From Ferirhizobium litorale (GTDB lineage: Bacteria; Pseudomonadota; Alphaproteobacteria; Rhizobiales; Rhizobiaceae): a stretch of DNA of 64,000 bases. Positions 23,826 through 32,800 of the stretch are shown here, one piece after another (the stretch's first letter is position 1; each line of letters starts with the position of its first letter). Location: the NCBI GenBank assembly GCA_030028905.1, contig JALDYZ010000016.1, forward strand, positions 29,793 through 93,792, written 5' to 3'. A model generated the notes under the pieces. It searched no databases, was not told the DNA's origin, and saw only the letters and a program-made list of their open reading frames with translations. A program made the position numbers and the translations under genes.

Positions 23826-23929
23826 GCGGCCGATCGGCATTGCGCCGATTGTGTTGAAACAGGTGCGGCTGCAAGTTGCGGCCCGCTGCGAGCAAGGCGG
23901 CATCGGGCCGGGGCTACGGGCTTTTCCGA

Positions 23930-23983
23930 TTAGACCAATCGTGATTAGTCTAATTCAAGTTAGTCCAATCACGATTGGGCTGG
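23930..23983. repeat. Pair of related imperfect palindromes, operator-like
   Basis: TTAGACCAATCGTGATTAG and TTAGTCCAATCACGATTGG start exactly 30 bases apart (23930 and 23960). The first extends to a 24-bp imperfect palindrome ending TCTAA. In addition CCAATCGTGATT (23935-23946) and AATCACGATTGG (23967-23978) are perfect reverse complements. Three-helical-turn spacing suits cooperative repressor binding. Confidence 0.55.
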
Positions 23984-24112
23984 ATCCAGACAGCTCACAG
24001 GGAGGGGGACTAGCTTAGCCAGCTTCCGCAGGTTTTGGGCGGTGGCGGCGAGGAGGAACTCGTCTCGGGCGCCCCGCTGGCCTCGCAACCGAAGGTGTTC
24101 TCGATCTTCTGA
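23969..24112 (-). pseudogene. C-terminal remnant of an IS transposase
   Basis: The minus strand reads EDREHLRLRGQRGARDEFLL then AATAQNLRKLAKLVPLP and stops at 23969. The AATAQNLRKLAKL motif is the usual C-terminus of IS5/IS1182-type DDE transposases in proteobacteria. Only about 47 codons remain, cut at the upstream side, so it is a dead fragment. Its 3' end overlaps the second palindrome. Confidence 0.7.
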
Positions 24113-24217
24113 GAACAAGTTTATCTATCAGAACTGTTGATCGGTGATTAGCTGGAGGAGTAAGGTACGTTGACCTGAGTTGGCACGAGGTCGACTAGGG
24201 GTCTTGGGGGTCATCCG

Positions 24218-27200
24218 ATGACTGCCACGCTCGAGGTTGTGGTCAAGCCGAAGATCAAACTTACACAGGCGACGCAGCCGACGCAGCGGTTGTTTGCGCG
24301 GTTCAGCTATACGAGCCAGATCAAGGAAGAGGCGGCGCGCCAGCCGCTTCTGGTGCCGGCGACAATCAGCGTTGAGCTTGCAAACGACGGATCGGCGTCG
24401 TTCACGGTCGACGACGGCGCGGGGGATTCCGAGGCCGAAATCTACCTCGAAACGGCACAAGGCGCCGACCTGGCGGTGGCGACCGGCAAGTTCCCGGCCG
24501 AGGGAAAGACCGGTCAGTTCACCTTCGACGTGCCGGTCGAGACCTACCGGGCAGGCGGGCCGCGCACCAACCCCGACGAGCTGCCTTTGCTCAGCCGGCA
24601 GGGCCGATTCACCAGCTTTGCGGACTCTCTGCCCGACTTCGGCCGGTACCGGCTGTATGTTGCGCCCGTTCGCCCGGCGCAGGCGGCCGGCGGCGCCAGC
24701 AATCCGCAGACCGCCGCGGCGCGCGCGTTGCTCGGGTTGCGGGGTAACGGCGATATAAAGGACTTCGAAGTCACCGAGCTCGATCGGGCAAAGGCCGACC
24801 CGGCTGCCGCCAACGCCCTGGGGCTGCGCGACGTCCCTGTGCGCCCCGACGGCCGGTTCGATTTCGCGCTTCCGGTCAACGGCGATGAGATCGGCTGGTT
24901 CTGGATCCTAATCGGACCGGTTTCCTACACCGGTTACCAGGTCGACTCTGCGAGCGGTCCGTCGGACCGATATATGACCATCATCCTCCCGCCCGCTGCC
25001 GCCACCGTCGGAGAGCGAGGAGGCACCAGCAACGGAGTACCCACCGGCCCACAGGGCTCCAGCACCAATCCTCCGCTCGATTTCGACGAGCAGCAGGTGA
25101 TCGACAATCCCGGTCTCTTTAACGACGATCCGGGTAGTGCCTGTTCGCCATTCAGCAATCCGCAGCGCGTTCTGGGCGAGCGCCCCTTCTTCACCGTGTT
25201 GCGCGTCGATCAGCCCGAGATTGGGGGCGAGGGATCAGTGAAGATTTCGCGCCCGATCGTACTCGATCTCGCCCCTCCGATCCGCGCGAGCGCGATCGCG
25301 GCGACGTTCGCCGGCGAGACGGATATCACCGGTCGCGGCGCAAGTGCCGCCGCCAGTAACGCGCGCCTGTCTCGCAGCCTCCGCATTGCGGTCGGCACCG
25401 AGGCGGAAGCGGCGCGGGCCGGCGAAGCCCGCGAGATACTGGAGGCGAACGTATCGAAGCCGATTTCGACGTTCTGGAACCACTGGATCCGCACCAAGAC
25501 CCGTAAGCGCGATTTCGTCAGTCCGCGCAATCCGATTGAGTGGGAGGGTAACGCCACCCTCTACCAGGCTGGGTCGGTGGCAGGAGGGCACATCCTCGAG
25601 CACCGGGTGCAGTGGCGCTCGAACGGCTATTCGCTCGGGGACGTCGCCCACACCCTGACGCTGGCGCCACGGCAGAGCCGCCGCATCTCCAAGATCTCCT
25701 GGCGCCGGCGCGAACGGGCCTCGCGCACCGAATCCACTTCCGTCACCGACCGGGTATCGCAGACGACCGAGCGCGACCGCGACTACAACGACGCCGTGCA
25801 ATCGAACCTTGCCGAATGGAGCAAGGGCGGCTCGAGTTCGTCGACCACCGGGGCGGCGGGCGGCATCGGGTTTGCGCTCGGGCCGGTGGTCATCGGAGGC
25901 GGCGCCGCCCACGGGCAGGCGTCGTCGAGCAGTTGGCAGAACGGCGGCCGGCGCGTCGAGGCGAGCGAACATCAGTCGCTGCGCGACGCCATCCGCCAGT
26001 TCGGTGATTCCCTGCGCCGACTCGAGAGCACCGTCGTCACTGAATTGTCGCAGGAAGAAGAGGTCGAGGGCATCTCCGAGACGGTGCGCAACGTCAATTA
26101 TTGCCACGCGCTCACCGTGATGTACCACGAAATTCTCCGGCACTATCGCGTCGACACCACCTTCGCGGGCGTGCGCGAGTGCCTGTTCGTGCCGTTCTCG
26201 ATCACGCCGTTCGACGTCAACAAGGCGCTGAAGTGGCGCGATAAACTGCGCGGCGGCATGCTGGCGCGGGATCTGCGCTGGGCGCTCGACCGTCTGGACG
26301 AAGTCGCCAACGCCTGGGTTGACTCCGATATTCCGGCGGGCCGGCGCAGCGCCCACCCGATCTCCTACATCTCCGGATCGGCCTACATAAAGCTCTCGAT
26401 AGAACGCCCGCGGGACCGCGAGGACGAGGAAGCCATAGAGGCATATCGCGCGCTGTGGACCAGACTCGCGCCGCTGATGGGAACGTCGGTGAGCGCCGTG
26501 ATGGGCCAACTCGAGCGCACCGACCGCGACCGCGATGCCTATTACCAGCGCGAAGTGGCGCCGGGCATGGCGGCACGCTGGGCGGACCGGCTGAAATTCA
26601 TCGTCGGGGGCGCGGGGATCGACGCCGCCGACTTCACCCTCGCCTCAACCTACCGCTACGGCGGGACCGTGCGAGTGGATTTCACCATTCCCATCAATGG
26701 CGGTTTCAACCGTGAGAACCTCCAGGCGGTCACCATCAAGTCCGACGACGCGCTGCCGGCCGGATCCACGGCGGACCTGACGCGCGTGCAGATGCGTTAT
26801 TTCACCGACCATTTCGATGCGACGGCGGAGTCCGTGGCAACCACCAACGACCTCATCAGGCCGATAGCGGGAGAGCCAGACCCGGATGGCGCGGACGTGC
26901 GGTTCCCACTGACCGCCTGGGAGCGCCAAGACTTGCGCCGGGTGATCGAGGACGCGGTCGACCTCTTGATCGTCCACCTCAACGCCAACCTCGTCTACTA
27001 TCATAAGGTGATCTGGTGGCTGATGGACCGCGACGAGCTGTTCATGCTACTCGACGGTTTCATAGCGCCGTATGGGCGCCGGTTCGAGAACGGCGCCTGG
27101 GTCGAGGACACTGGCCGCAGCGTCGCCTCGGTGATCGAGCGCGAACCGCTCGGTATCCTGGGCAACTCGCTGGTGTTCCGGGTCGCCGGCGGCGTGTTCC

Positions 27201-28654
27201 TCGGCATCGACGGACACGAGAGCCCGGCCGACCTCCACAGCTACTACCACGACGGGGAGTTCCGGCCGCAGCCGCTGCGGGTCAGTCTGCCGACCGACGG
27301 CCTCTACGCGCAGGCCCTGATGGACAAGTGCGAAGCGTGCGAGGAGCATTTTGGCAGCACCGACTGGGTGCTCTCGGACAAGGACCCCGAACTCGAAGCG
27401 CTCGCCGATCAGTTCGGCACTCGCCGGGCGGCGCCCGACGGCACGACGCCGTCGCAGATGCCGGAAACCCTCATCAACCTGCAGAACGCGCCCGCGGCTC
27501 CGGATCCGACCGGCCTCGGCGGCATTCTGTCGGCCGTTGCCAATTCCGGAGCGTTCCGCGACATGGCAGGACTCGCCGGCACGCAGGCCAACGCTCTGGG
27601 TGCGCTCACCCAGGCCTCCACGCTCGCCTCGAGTTTCGGGCAGATGGCCGTCGACTTCCAGAAGTCCAAACAGGGCACTGCAGACGCGAAGCAGAAGCTG
27701 AGCAATATCGCCAAGGCGAAGGCCGAGGGACTTATCGACGATGCCGAAGCGAAGCGACTGACCACGAAGGCGCTGGACGAACAGAACATGTCGCCCCCAC
27801 CGAAGCCGCTGACCGAGACGACTCCGATCGAAAGCGCATTGCAGAAGGCCGGCGCGACCGGTCAGCCGATCGAGGTTACCCGGCAGGGTGCGCAGGGCGT
27901 GGAGACGGTCAAGGTCGGCGCTTTCGAAGGCGACCTGATTCCGGCCGTGTTCACCGGCGGTGGCCCATCGAAGGCCGGCAGCAAGCTGCCGCCCCGGACC
28001 GGCACCCAGCCCGCGCAGGCATGGGAAGCCTTGGCGCCGATCACGCCGCGGGTAGCGGGAACATGCGCGGGCGGACTGAAGAACCTCGGCACGCTGCTTA
28101 TCGTCCATGACGCAGAGACCGAGATCGACTTGCGTGACTATGGCGGGTACACTAACGCCGATACTTGGGTGCTGGTGCACACCGTCAGCGACCTGATCGA
28201 GGCCGTGCGTGCCCATGTGGGCAGTTGCGGTTATCTCACCGGCATCCACATCGAGGCGCATGGCGGATGGTCCGGCAGCGGCGGGTTCCGGATGGGCGAC
28301 GACACCGACGGCGACGGCCATGTCGAGGGCACCGAGGCCAACGACATGGTGTCCAGCGCAGCGCAGGCCACCAAGTTCGGCACCATCCTCAAGAGCGCGT
28401 TGGGTACCGGCGGGACGTCCTACATTGCTGTCGCGGCCTGCAACTCGTCGGGCACTAACGATGCGTTCCTGAAGGCGCTGCAGACGGCCAGCGGCGCTAT
28501 TAGCATCGGCTCGGTCGATGCCAGCCGCTCGGGCGGCAACTGGTTCCACGGCGCGTGGTGGGAAGTGGACAAGGGCCGCAGCCAGGTCAATATCGACGGG
28601 ACGACCAAGGTCGACACCCGCGACGAAGGCACCGGCATCTGGCGGCCGTTCTAA
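24218..28654 (+). CDS. Large unrecognised protein with C-terminal caspase-like His/Cys domain and EF-hand loop
   Basis: A 1478-residue protein of no family known to me. Residues 1-110 are beta-rich; 430-560 contain WRSNGYSLGDVAHTLTLAPR and an Arg/Ser-rich stretch; 570-610 are Gly/Ser-rich; 650-1100 are mostly helical with FVPFSITPFDVNKALKW; 1110-1290 are Ala/Gln-rich. The final 180 residues look like a caspase-clan peptidase: LLIVHDAETEIDL, IHIEAHGGWSG with His1348, and YIAVAACNSSG with Cys1408. Between them DTDGDGHVEGTE (1362-1373) fits a 12-residue EF-hand calcium loop. No signal peptide or membrane span is visible. Protease activity and calcium control are inferred. Fifteen bases downstream lies a small partner gene. 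Confidence 0.7.
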   Translation: MTATLEVVVKPKIKLTQATQPTQRLFARFSYTSQIKEEAARQPLLVPATISVELANDGSASFTVDDGAGDSEAEIYLETAQGADLAVATGKFPAEGKTGQFTFDVPVETYRAGGPRTNPDELPLLSRQGRFTSFADSLPDFGRYRLYVAPVRPAQAAGGASNPQTAAARALLGLRGNGDIKDFEVTELDRAKADPAAANALGLRDVPVRPDGRFDFALPVNGDEIGWFWILIGPVSYTGYQVDSASGPSDRYMTIILPPAAATVGERGGTSNGVPTGPQGSSTNPPLDFDEQQVIDNPGLFNDDPGSACSPFSNPQRVLGERPFFTVLRVDQPEIGGEGSVKISRPIVLDLAPPIRASAIAATFAGETDITGRGASAAASNARLSRSLRIAVGTEAEAARAGEAREILEANVSKPISTFWNHWIRTKTRKRDFVSPRNPIEWEGNATLYQAGSVAGGHILEHRVQWRSNGYSLGDVAHTLTLAPRQSRRISKISWRRRERASRTESTSVTDRVSQTTERDRDYNDAVQSNLAEWSKGGSSSSTTGAAGGIGFALGPVVIGGGAAHGQASSSSWQNGGRRVEASEHQSLRDAIRQFGDSLRRLESTVVTELSQEEEVEGISETVRNVNYCHALTVMYHEILRHYRVDTTFAGVRECLFVPFSITPFDVNKALKWRDKLRGGMLARDLRWALDRLDEVANAWVDSDIPAGRRSAHPISYISGSAYIKLSIERPRDREDEEAIEAYRALWTRLAPLMGTSVSAVMGQLERTDRDRDAYYQREVAPGMAARWADRLKFIVGGAGIDAADFTLASTYRYGGTVRVDFTIPINGGFNRENLQAVTIKSDDALPAGSTADLTRVQMRYFTDHFDATAESVATTNDLIRPIAGEPDPDGADVRFPLTAWERQDLRRVIEDAVDLLIVHLNANLVYYHKVIWWLMDRDELFMLLDGFIAPYGRRFENGAWVEDTGRSVASVIEREPLGILGNSLVFRVAGGVFLGIDGHESPADLHSYYHDGEFRPQPLRVSLPTDGLYAQALMDKCEACEEHFGSTDWVLSDKDPELEALADQFGTRRAAPDGTTPSQMPETLINLQNAPAAPDPTGLGGILSAVANSGAFRDMAGLAGTQANALGALTQASTLASSFGQMAVDFQKSKQGTADAKQKLSNIAKAKAEGLIDDAEAKRLTTKALDEQNMSPPPKPLTETTPIESALQKAGATGQPIEVTRQGAQGVETVKVGAFEGDLIPAVFTGGGPSKAGSKLPPRTGTQPAQAWEALAPITPRVAGTCAGGLKNLGTLLIVHDAETEIDLRDYGGYTNADTWVLVHTVSDLIEAVRAHVGSCGYLTGIHIEAHGGWSGSGGFRMGDDTDGDGHVEGTEANDMVSSAAQATKFGTILKSALGTGGTSYIAVAACNSSGTNDAFLKALQTASGAISIGSVDASRSGGNWFHGAWWEVDKGRSQVNIDGTTKVDTRDEGTGIWRPF

Positions 28655-28668
28655 CGGAGTTAAGGATC

Positions 28669-28947
28669 GTGGCTGACACACTGACCTCAATCCAGGCCCA
28701 GATCGTCAACAAGAACAAGGCGGCGGTGGAGCAACTGCTGGGCGCACCACTAAAGAAGGGCTACTGGACGACGAGCAAGCCGCCGGACGGCGCGAACGCG
28801 GCGGCAATCACAGCGTTTAAAAAAACCGCGCTTGACGAGATCTGGATATATGCCAGCGGCCGGGTCCACTTCAATCTTGCCGGCACCGCGATTAAGGTCG
28901 ACGACAAGACAAATCGCGACCTTCCACCCGAGCAGATGCTCGTCTAA
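28669..28947 (+). CDS. Small BamE/SmpA-like protein, partner of the large protein
   Basis: A 92-residue protein starting at GTG after a GGAGTTAAGG ribosome site, 15 bases behind the large gene. The pattern AAVEQLLGAPLKKGYWTT followed by DEIWIYASGRVHFNLAGT resembles the LGxP...WxY...GRVxF pattern of BamE/OmlA-type lipoprotein domains, yet it has no lipoprotein signal, so it should be cytoplasmic. BamE-like folds often bind other proteins (for example beta-lactamase inhibitors), so an inhibitor, immunity or chaperone role for the upstream protein is possible. This is inference. Confidence 0.6.
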   Translation: MADTLTSIQAQIVNKNKAAVEQLLGAPLKKGYWTTSKPPDGANAAAITAFKKTALDEIWIYASGRVHFNLAGTAIKVDDKTNRDLPPEQMLV

Positions 28948-29673
28948 ATCCGGCCGCAGCCGCGCTGTGTCGTCGGCAGCTTCGATGGGTAAGGGATTTT
29001 GACAAGCATCCCCATGACGACATCCGCACCTGTCATTCGAAGAAGGATTGATACCCACGCCACGGATGTCCTCTGCTTTCGGCCCAACGCTGCCAGACCG
29101 GGTGCGCCGCTCGCGGGTGGTTCGCCCGGAGCGAGCAACTTCACAGATGGGCTGCCTGTGCACGCCACGAGAATTGACATCGGTGTCGATGCGCTCAGGC
29201 AGAAACCAAACCGACAGATCTTTCATCACGATCGCTGTGTCGGCAATGTCATCGATTGGTAGGCAGCGGTCAGACCCCCCTTCCGGGTCGGCAGAGTGTA
29301 AGCAGACGCTCGTCAATGTGCTAGGTTAACCCGTCAGCGGACGGCAGCTTTAGCCTGCGGCGTTCCGAAAGCCGACAGTCTGAAAACGGCCCCATAGTGA
29401 CCGACGAGTGGGACAACGGCGGCAGAAAACGTAATGATTTCGGAGGTCGCTTTTCTGTCCCACAAATATTCAACGCATTGGAAATATGTGATTCCGTCGC
29501 TCCGGCATGGGGCACCACCAACAAAAACAATCATCGTTGCTCAATGCTGAGAGGCGCGCTTATGCCACAAAGGCGAAAAGCGGTCCGCTTTTGCTCGACG
29601 ATGCATCGGAGACGTTTCGCACGCAACGGCGACCCAATGAGCGGGCCCAGCGCGCCAGACAACGTCGCAACGA
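28948..29673. other. Gene-free region right of the large-protein locus
   Basis: 726 bases between the small partner gene and the histidine kinase gene. Open frames of 60-110 codons exist on both strands but none has a ribosome site with family-like sequence. No clear repeat, terminator or tRNA was found, so the island's right edge is not marked. Confidence 0.5.
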
Positions 29674-31821
29674 TCAAGCTTGGCGATCTGCTTTTGAATC
29701 CGGTCGCCTGGTTTCTATCGGTTCCACAGGTAGCGTAAACAAGAACTTCGCGCCCTGCGGTTCGTTTTTCTCCATCCACAAACGGCCTCCATGGGATTCG
29801 ACAATCGATCGGCAGATGGCCAGCCCCATTCCCATCCCTTGCTTCTTTGTTGTGAAAAACGGTTCGAAAATCCTGTCCGGGAGGTCTACGCCTGGGCCGT
29901 GGTCGGCGACTTCTGTTTGGAGCACATGCTCCACTCGGCGTGCACGCACGTGAAGGATCTTCCTGCCGGAGATCGCGTCCATTGACTCCATGCCGTTGCG
30001 GACGAGATTCGTCAGCACCTGCTGGATCTGGATACGATCGATGTCGATCAGTGGAAGCCCATTCTCGATGTCGACAATCATATGAACGCCACGTCGGGAT
30101 GCATCGTCGCCCGTGAGGCTGACTACCTCGTCGATGACGTTGCCGAGTGGCGTCGGACTTCTCACATCCTCGGAGTGTTTGAACAAGGCGCGAATGCGAC
30201 TGACTACATCGGTGGCTGCGTGTGCGCTGACGACGACCCGCTTCATGGCAACCCTTGCACGCTCGATATTCGGCGGTTCTATCGAGAGCCAGCGGTCACA
30301 GACATCCGAGCTGGATACCAATGCTGCCAACGGCTGACCAATCTCGTGCGCGATCGACGCAGACAGCTCCGCGAGGCTTGCTGCCTGGCTGGCTCGACTG
30401 AGGTTTTCCTGTGCCAGGCGAAGTTCTTCACGCGAGCGAACCTGGTCCTCGACATCGAGACAAATGCCGTTCCACTGGATGATCTCACCGGCGTCATTGC
30501 GCATCGCTTCTGCGCGCGTTTCTACCCAGCGATACGTTCCATCATAGCGCCGCAAACGGTGCTTCCTTGCATAAGGCTCTCCGGTGGACAGCGCGTGGGC
30601 ATATCCTTCTTTGACGGAGGAAAGGTCATCAGGGTGAACGACAGCGTCCAGTGTGCCTTCGAGCCGGGATCTTTCGGGTTCGTCCATGTCTTCAAGACCA
30701 AATCCGAGATACTCCTTGAGCTTCTGGCTGCGATAGATCGGCTTGCCATCCGGCAGGGCGCAATAGACGAGCGCTGGTAGCGCCTCTATGATTTGCTGGA
30801 GTTGCCGCTCCCTCTCGCGCAATGCCTCTTCAGTCTTTTTGTAGACATCGATGTCGAAGCCTATACCATACCAGCCTGTGATCCTTCCACGGTCGTCTCC
30901 CGTGGGACGAATGGCGAAGCGGTGCCATACATATTGTCCGGTTGCGCGCAGAACACGGTACTCATGGTTGAAATGCTCTCCCGTTATCATGCAACGGCGC
31001 AGATGATCGGCGGCGGCTCCATAGTCTTCGGGATGTACGCCCAGCTTCCATCCAAAATCGCCTCCGTCGATAAAAGATCTTCCATCCAGCGGCCGGTTTA
31101 GGTCTTCCAGTGTCATGGCGATTGATGTCTGGGCGACGGGCGTTGCATAGGTGAACTTGCCCGAGGCATCGAACGCGAAGGCCGCGCCGTGGAGTTCTTC
31201 TATCACCTTGGCGGCGCGCACTGCTTCCAACGTTTCGCCGAGGGTATCGGCGATAGTCCAAGGCTCATCAGGCGTCTGAACCATAGGGGCTACTTCTATT
31301 CCAACCGGATAGCTCGACTCGGCGCGGTATTCGGCCTGCAGATAGGTGCCATCGAGTTGGCGCGCACGATATCCGACAACCTGCGGAACTCCTGACCAGA
31401 ATGCCCGTGCAACTGCTTGGGTCACTGCCGGTCGGTCCTCGGGGTGAACGGATGCCATCGACTGAATTTCACCGAGGGGCTTGGCGGGGCCGGGCTCGGG
31501 CAACAAGTTCGGGGAGCTTGGCGTCTGGAAGCTCGCGGCCACGATTGCCGCAAGGGACAGAGCCGTTGCTAGATATCCGATCCACCCGGACGGAACCGGT
31601 AGTACGCCTCCAAAGGCAATGTCCACCAGGAGGGTACAAGCACATGCCGCGGCCAATCCGGTGCAGATTGGCGCGTGTGCCCTTCCCCGAATGAACAGGA
31701 ATAGGGCGGCACATGGTACCAGGAGCCCAATCGGGTTCCAAACCAACCATGAAACCAGAATCCCGATAGCTGATGCCAAGAGAGCAATGGCAAGCTTGTT
31801 CACTCGGCTGGTTAGAGCCAT
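29674..31821 (-). CDS. PAS-domain sensor histidine kinase
   Basis: A 715-residue membrane histidine kinase. The N-terminus has three or four transmembrane helices (residues about 8-95). Three PAS-type segments follow, the last two with the PAC-like endings YVWHRFAIRPTGDDRGRITG and YRWVETRAEAMRNDAGEIIQ. The HisKA region has SIAHEIGQPLAALVSS with phospho-acceptor His492. The ATPase part shows the N box QVLTNLVRNGMESM, DHGPGVDLPDRIFEPF and GMGMGLAICRSIVE. No response regulator is adjacent in this window. A GGAG site lies 11 bases before the start. The signal is unknown. Confidence 0.88.
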   Translation of the reverse strand: MALTSRVNKLAIALLASAIGILVSWLVWNPIGLLVPCAALFLFIRGRAHAPICTGLAAACACTLLVDIAFGGVLPVPSGWIGYLATALSLAAIVAASFQTPSSPNLLPEPGPAKPLGEIQSMASVHPEDRPAVTQAVARAFWSGVPQVVGYRARQLDGTYLQAEYRAESSYPVGIEVAPMVQTPDEPWTIADTLGETLEAVRAAKVIEELHGAAFAFDASGKFTYATPVAQTSIAMTLEDLNRPLDGRSFIDGGDFGWKLGVHPEDYGAAADHLRRCMITGEHFNHEYRVLRATGQYVWHRFAIRPTGDDRGRITGWYGIGFDIDVYKKTEEALRERERQLQQIIEALPALVYCALPDGKPIYRSQKLKEYLGFGLEDMDEPERSRLEGTLDAVVHPDDLSSVKEGYAHALSTGEPYARKHRLRRYDGTYRWVETRAEAMRNDAGEIIQWNGICLDVEDQVRSREELRLAQENLSRASQAASLAELSASIAHEIGQPLAALVSSSDVCDRWLSIEPPNIERARVAMKRVVVSAHAATDVVSRIRALFKHSEDVRSPTPLGNVIDEVVSLTGDDASRRGVHMIVDIENGLPLIDIDRIQIQQVLTNLVRNGMESMDAISGRKILHVRARRVEHVLQTEVADHGPGVDLPDRIFEPFFTTKKQGMGMGLAICRSIVESHGGRLWMEKNEPQGAKFLFTLPVEPIETRRPDSKADRQA

Positions 31822-32103
31822 GGGCAGATCACTCCGGCGGACCCTTCTCGACGATTCTTACAACTTCCCTATCACTATAGTTGGTAATTGCGGATTGCGA
31901 GGCAAAACGGTCTGTCTGCGCATCGCCGAATGCCAGCCAACGGACAGGTTTTCTTCGAAAAGACGTCAGAGCTCGGCCAGAATTTCTTCCCTCTCCACCA
32001 GAATGCCGCAGTTACACGATTTGCTTGGAGGGGGCGACCGCGTGCTGACGCGGTACCGGAGGTTGTCCTGCCCTTGCCTCGCACTGAACAAGAGGAGAAT
32101 GCT

Positions 32104-32595
32104 ATGACCAAGGAGATTGCATTCGGAATTGCATTGGTGTTTTCGGCCATGGCTGCTACGGACGCGGCCGCCCAGAAGACCTACGGTACGGAAGCCGGCT
32201 GGGACATCCTGGTGAAGGATGACATGGGTCCGGGTTGCCTGATAACCAAATCGAACGCGGACGGCACGCAGATCCAGATGGGTGTCGATGCGACGGGGGA
32301 ACGGCGCGGCTACATGGCGCTCTACACAAAGGCGGACGCCAATGTCGATCCCAACGAAAAGCTTCCGGTCCTGTTCGATGTCGATGGCCAGCAATTCAGT
32401 GGTGAGGCCAAGGGCCAGGTGATGGACGGCTATCGGGGAGCCTTCGTTTGGGTGAACAACCTTGATTTCATCTACGACCTTGCCAAGAAGAAGACCTTGA
32501 CAATCACCCCGGAAGGACGACCTCCCATCACGGTGAATCTTGCGGGAACCGATGCCGCTTTCAAGGCGCTGAGGGCCTGCCAGGACGCGCAATAG
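32104..32595 (+). CDS. Secreted hypothetical protein
   Basis: A 163-residue protein with signal peptide MTKEIAFGIALVFSAMAATD ending AAAQ, so it should be periplasmic. The mature part has WDILVKDDMGPGCLITKSNA and an all-beta look with VNNLDFIYDLAKKKTLTITP near the end, and two Cys (one near residue 45, one near the C-terminus: ALRACQDAQ) that may bond. Rhizobia have many secreted proteins of this shape with no assigned function. The ATG at 32104 after AGAGGAGAATGCT is preferred to far upstream starts. Confidence 0.7.
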   Translation: MTKEIAFGIALVFSAMAATDAAAQKTYGTEAGWDILVKDDMGPGCLITKSNADGTQIQMGVDATGERRGYMALYTKADANVDPNEKLPVLFDVDGQQFSGEAKGQVMDGYRGAFVWVNNLDFIYDLAKKKTLTITPEGRPPITVNLAGTDAAFKALRACQDAQ

Positions 32596-32800
32596 CCAGC
32601 GAGCAGCCGCAAACCCGCGAAGGGGACCTGCCCGATGAACGCTGCGCGATCTCCAACGGGATGGCGCATCGGCGGGCGGGTTCCGTTGCCAATCGCAAGT
32701 GGATCCGGTCGAACCGTCACGCACGGATCGAACGGCAGGGTTATTGTGTTGCGGCGCCAATCGGTGTTAGCTGCGGCGCAGCAAAATCCGGATCCACCGC

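Larger units (their letters stand above)
23071..24217. other. Decayed intergenic region with remnants
   Basis: 1.1 kb without an intact gene. It holds a frameshifted coding remnant (23.54-23.83 kb), two related palindromes (23,930-23,983), a transposase C-terminus (23,969-24,112) and a small hairpin GGAGTC/GACTCC near 23,220. Short ORFs here match no family. It looks like scar tissue from repeated insertions. Confidence 0.6.

Noticed and set aside
27047..28690. 547-codon minus-strand frame opposite the large caspase-like gene
   Set aside because: Shadow ORF; Arg/Gly/His-rich and lacking a ribosome site. The plus strand has motif-level sense and a coupled partner.
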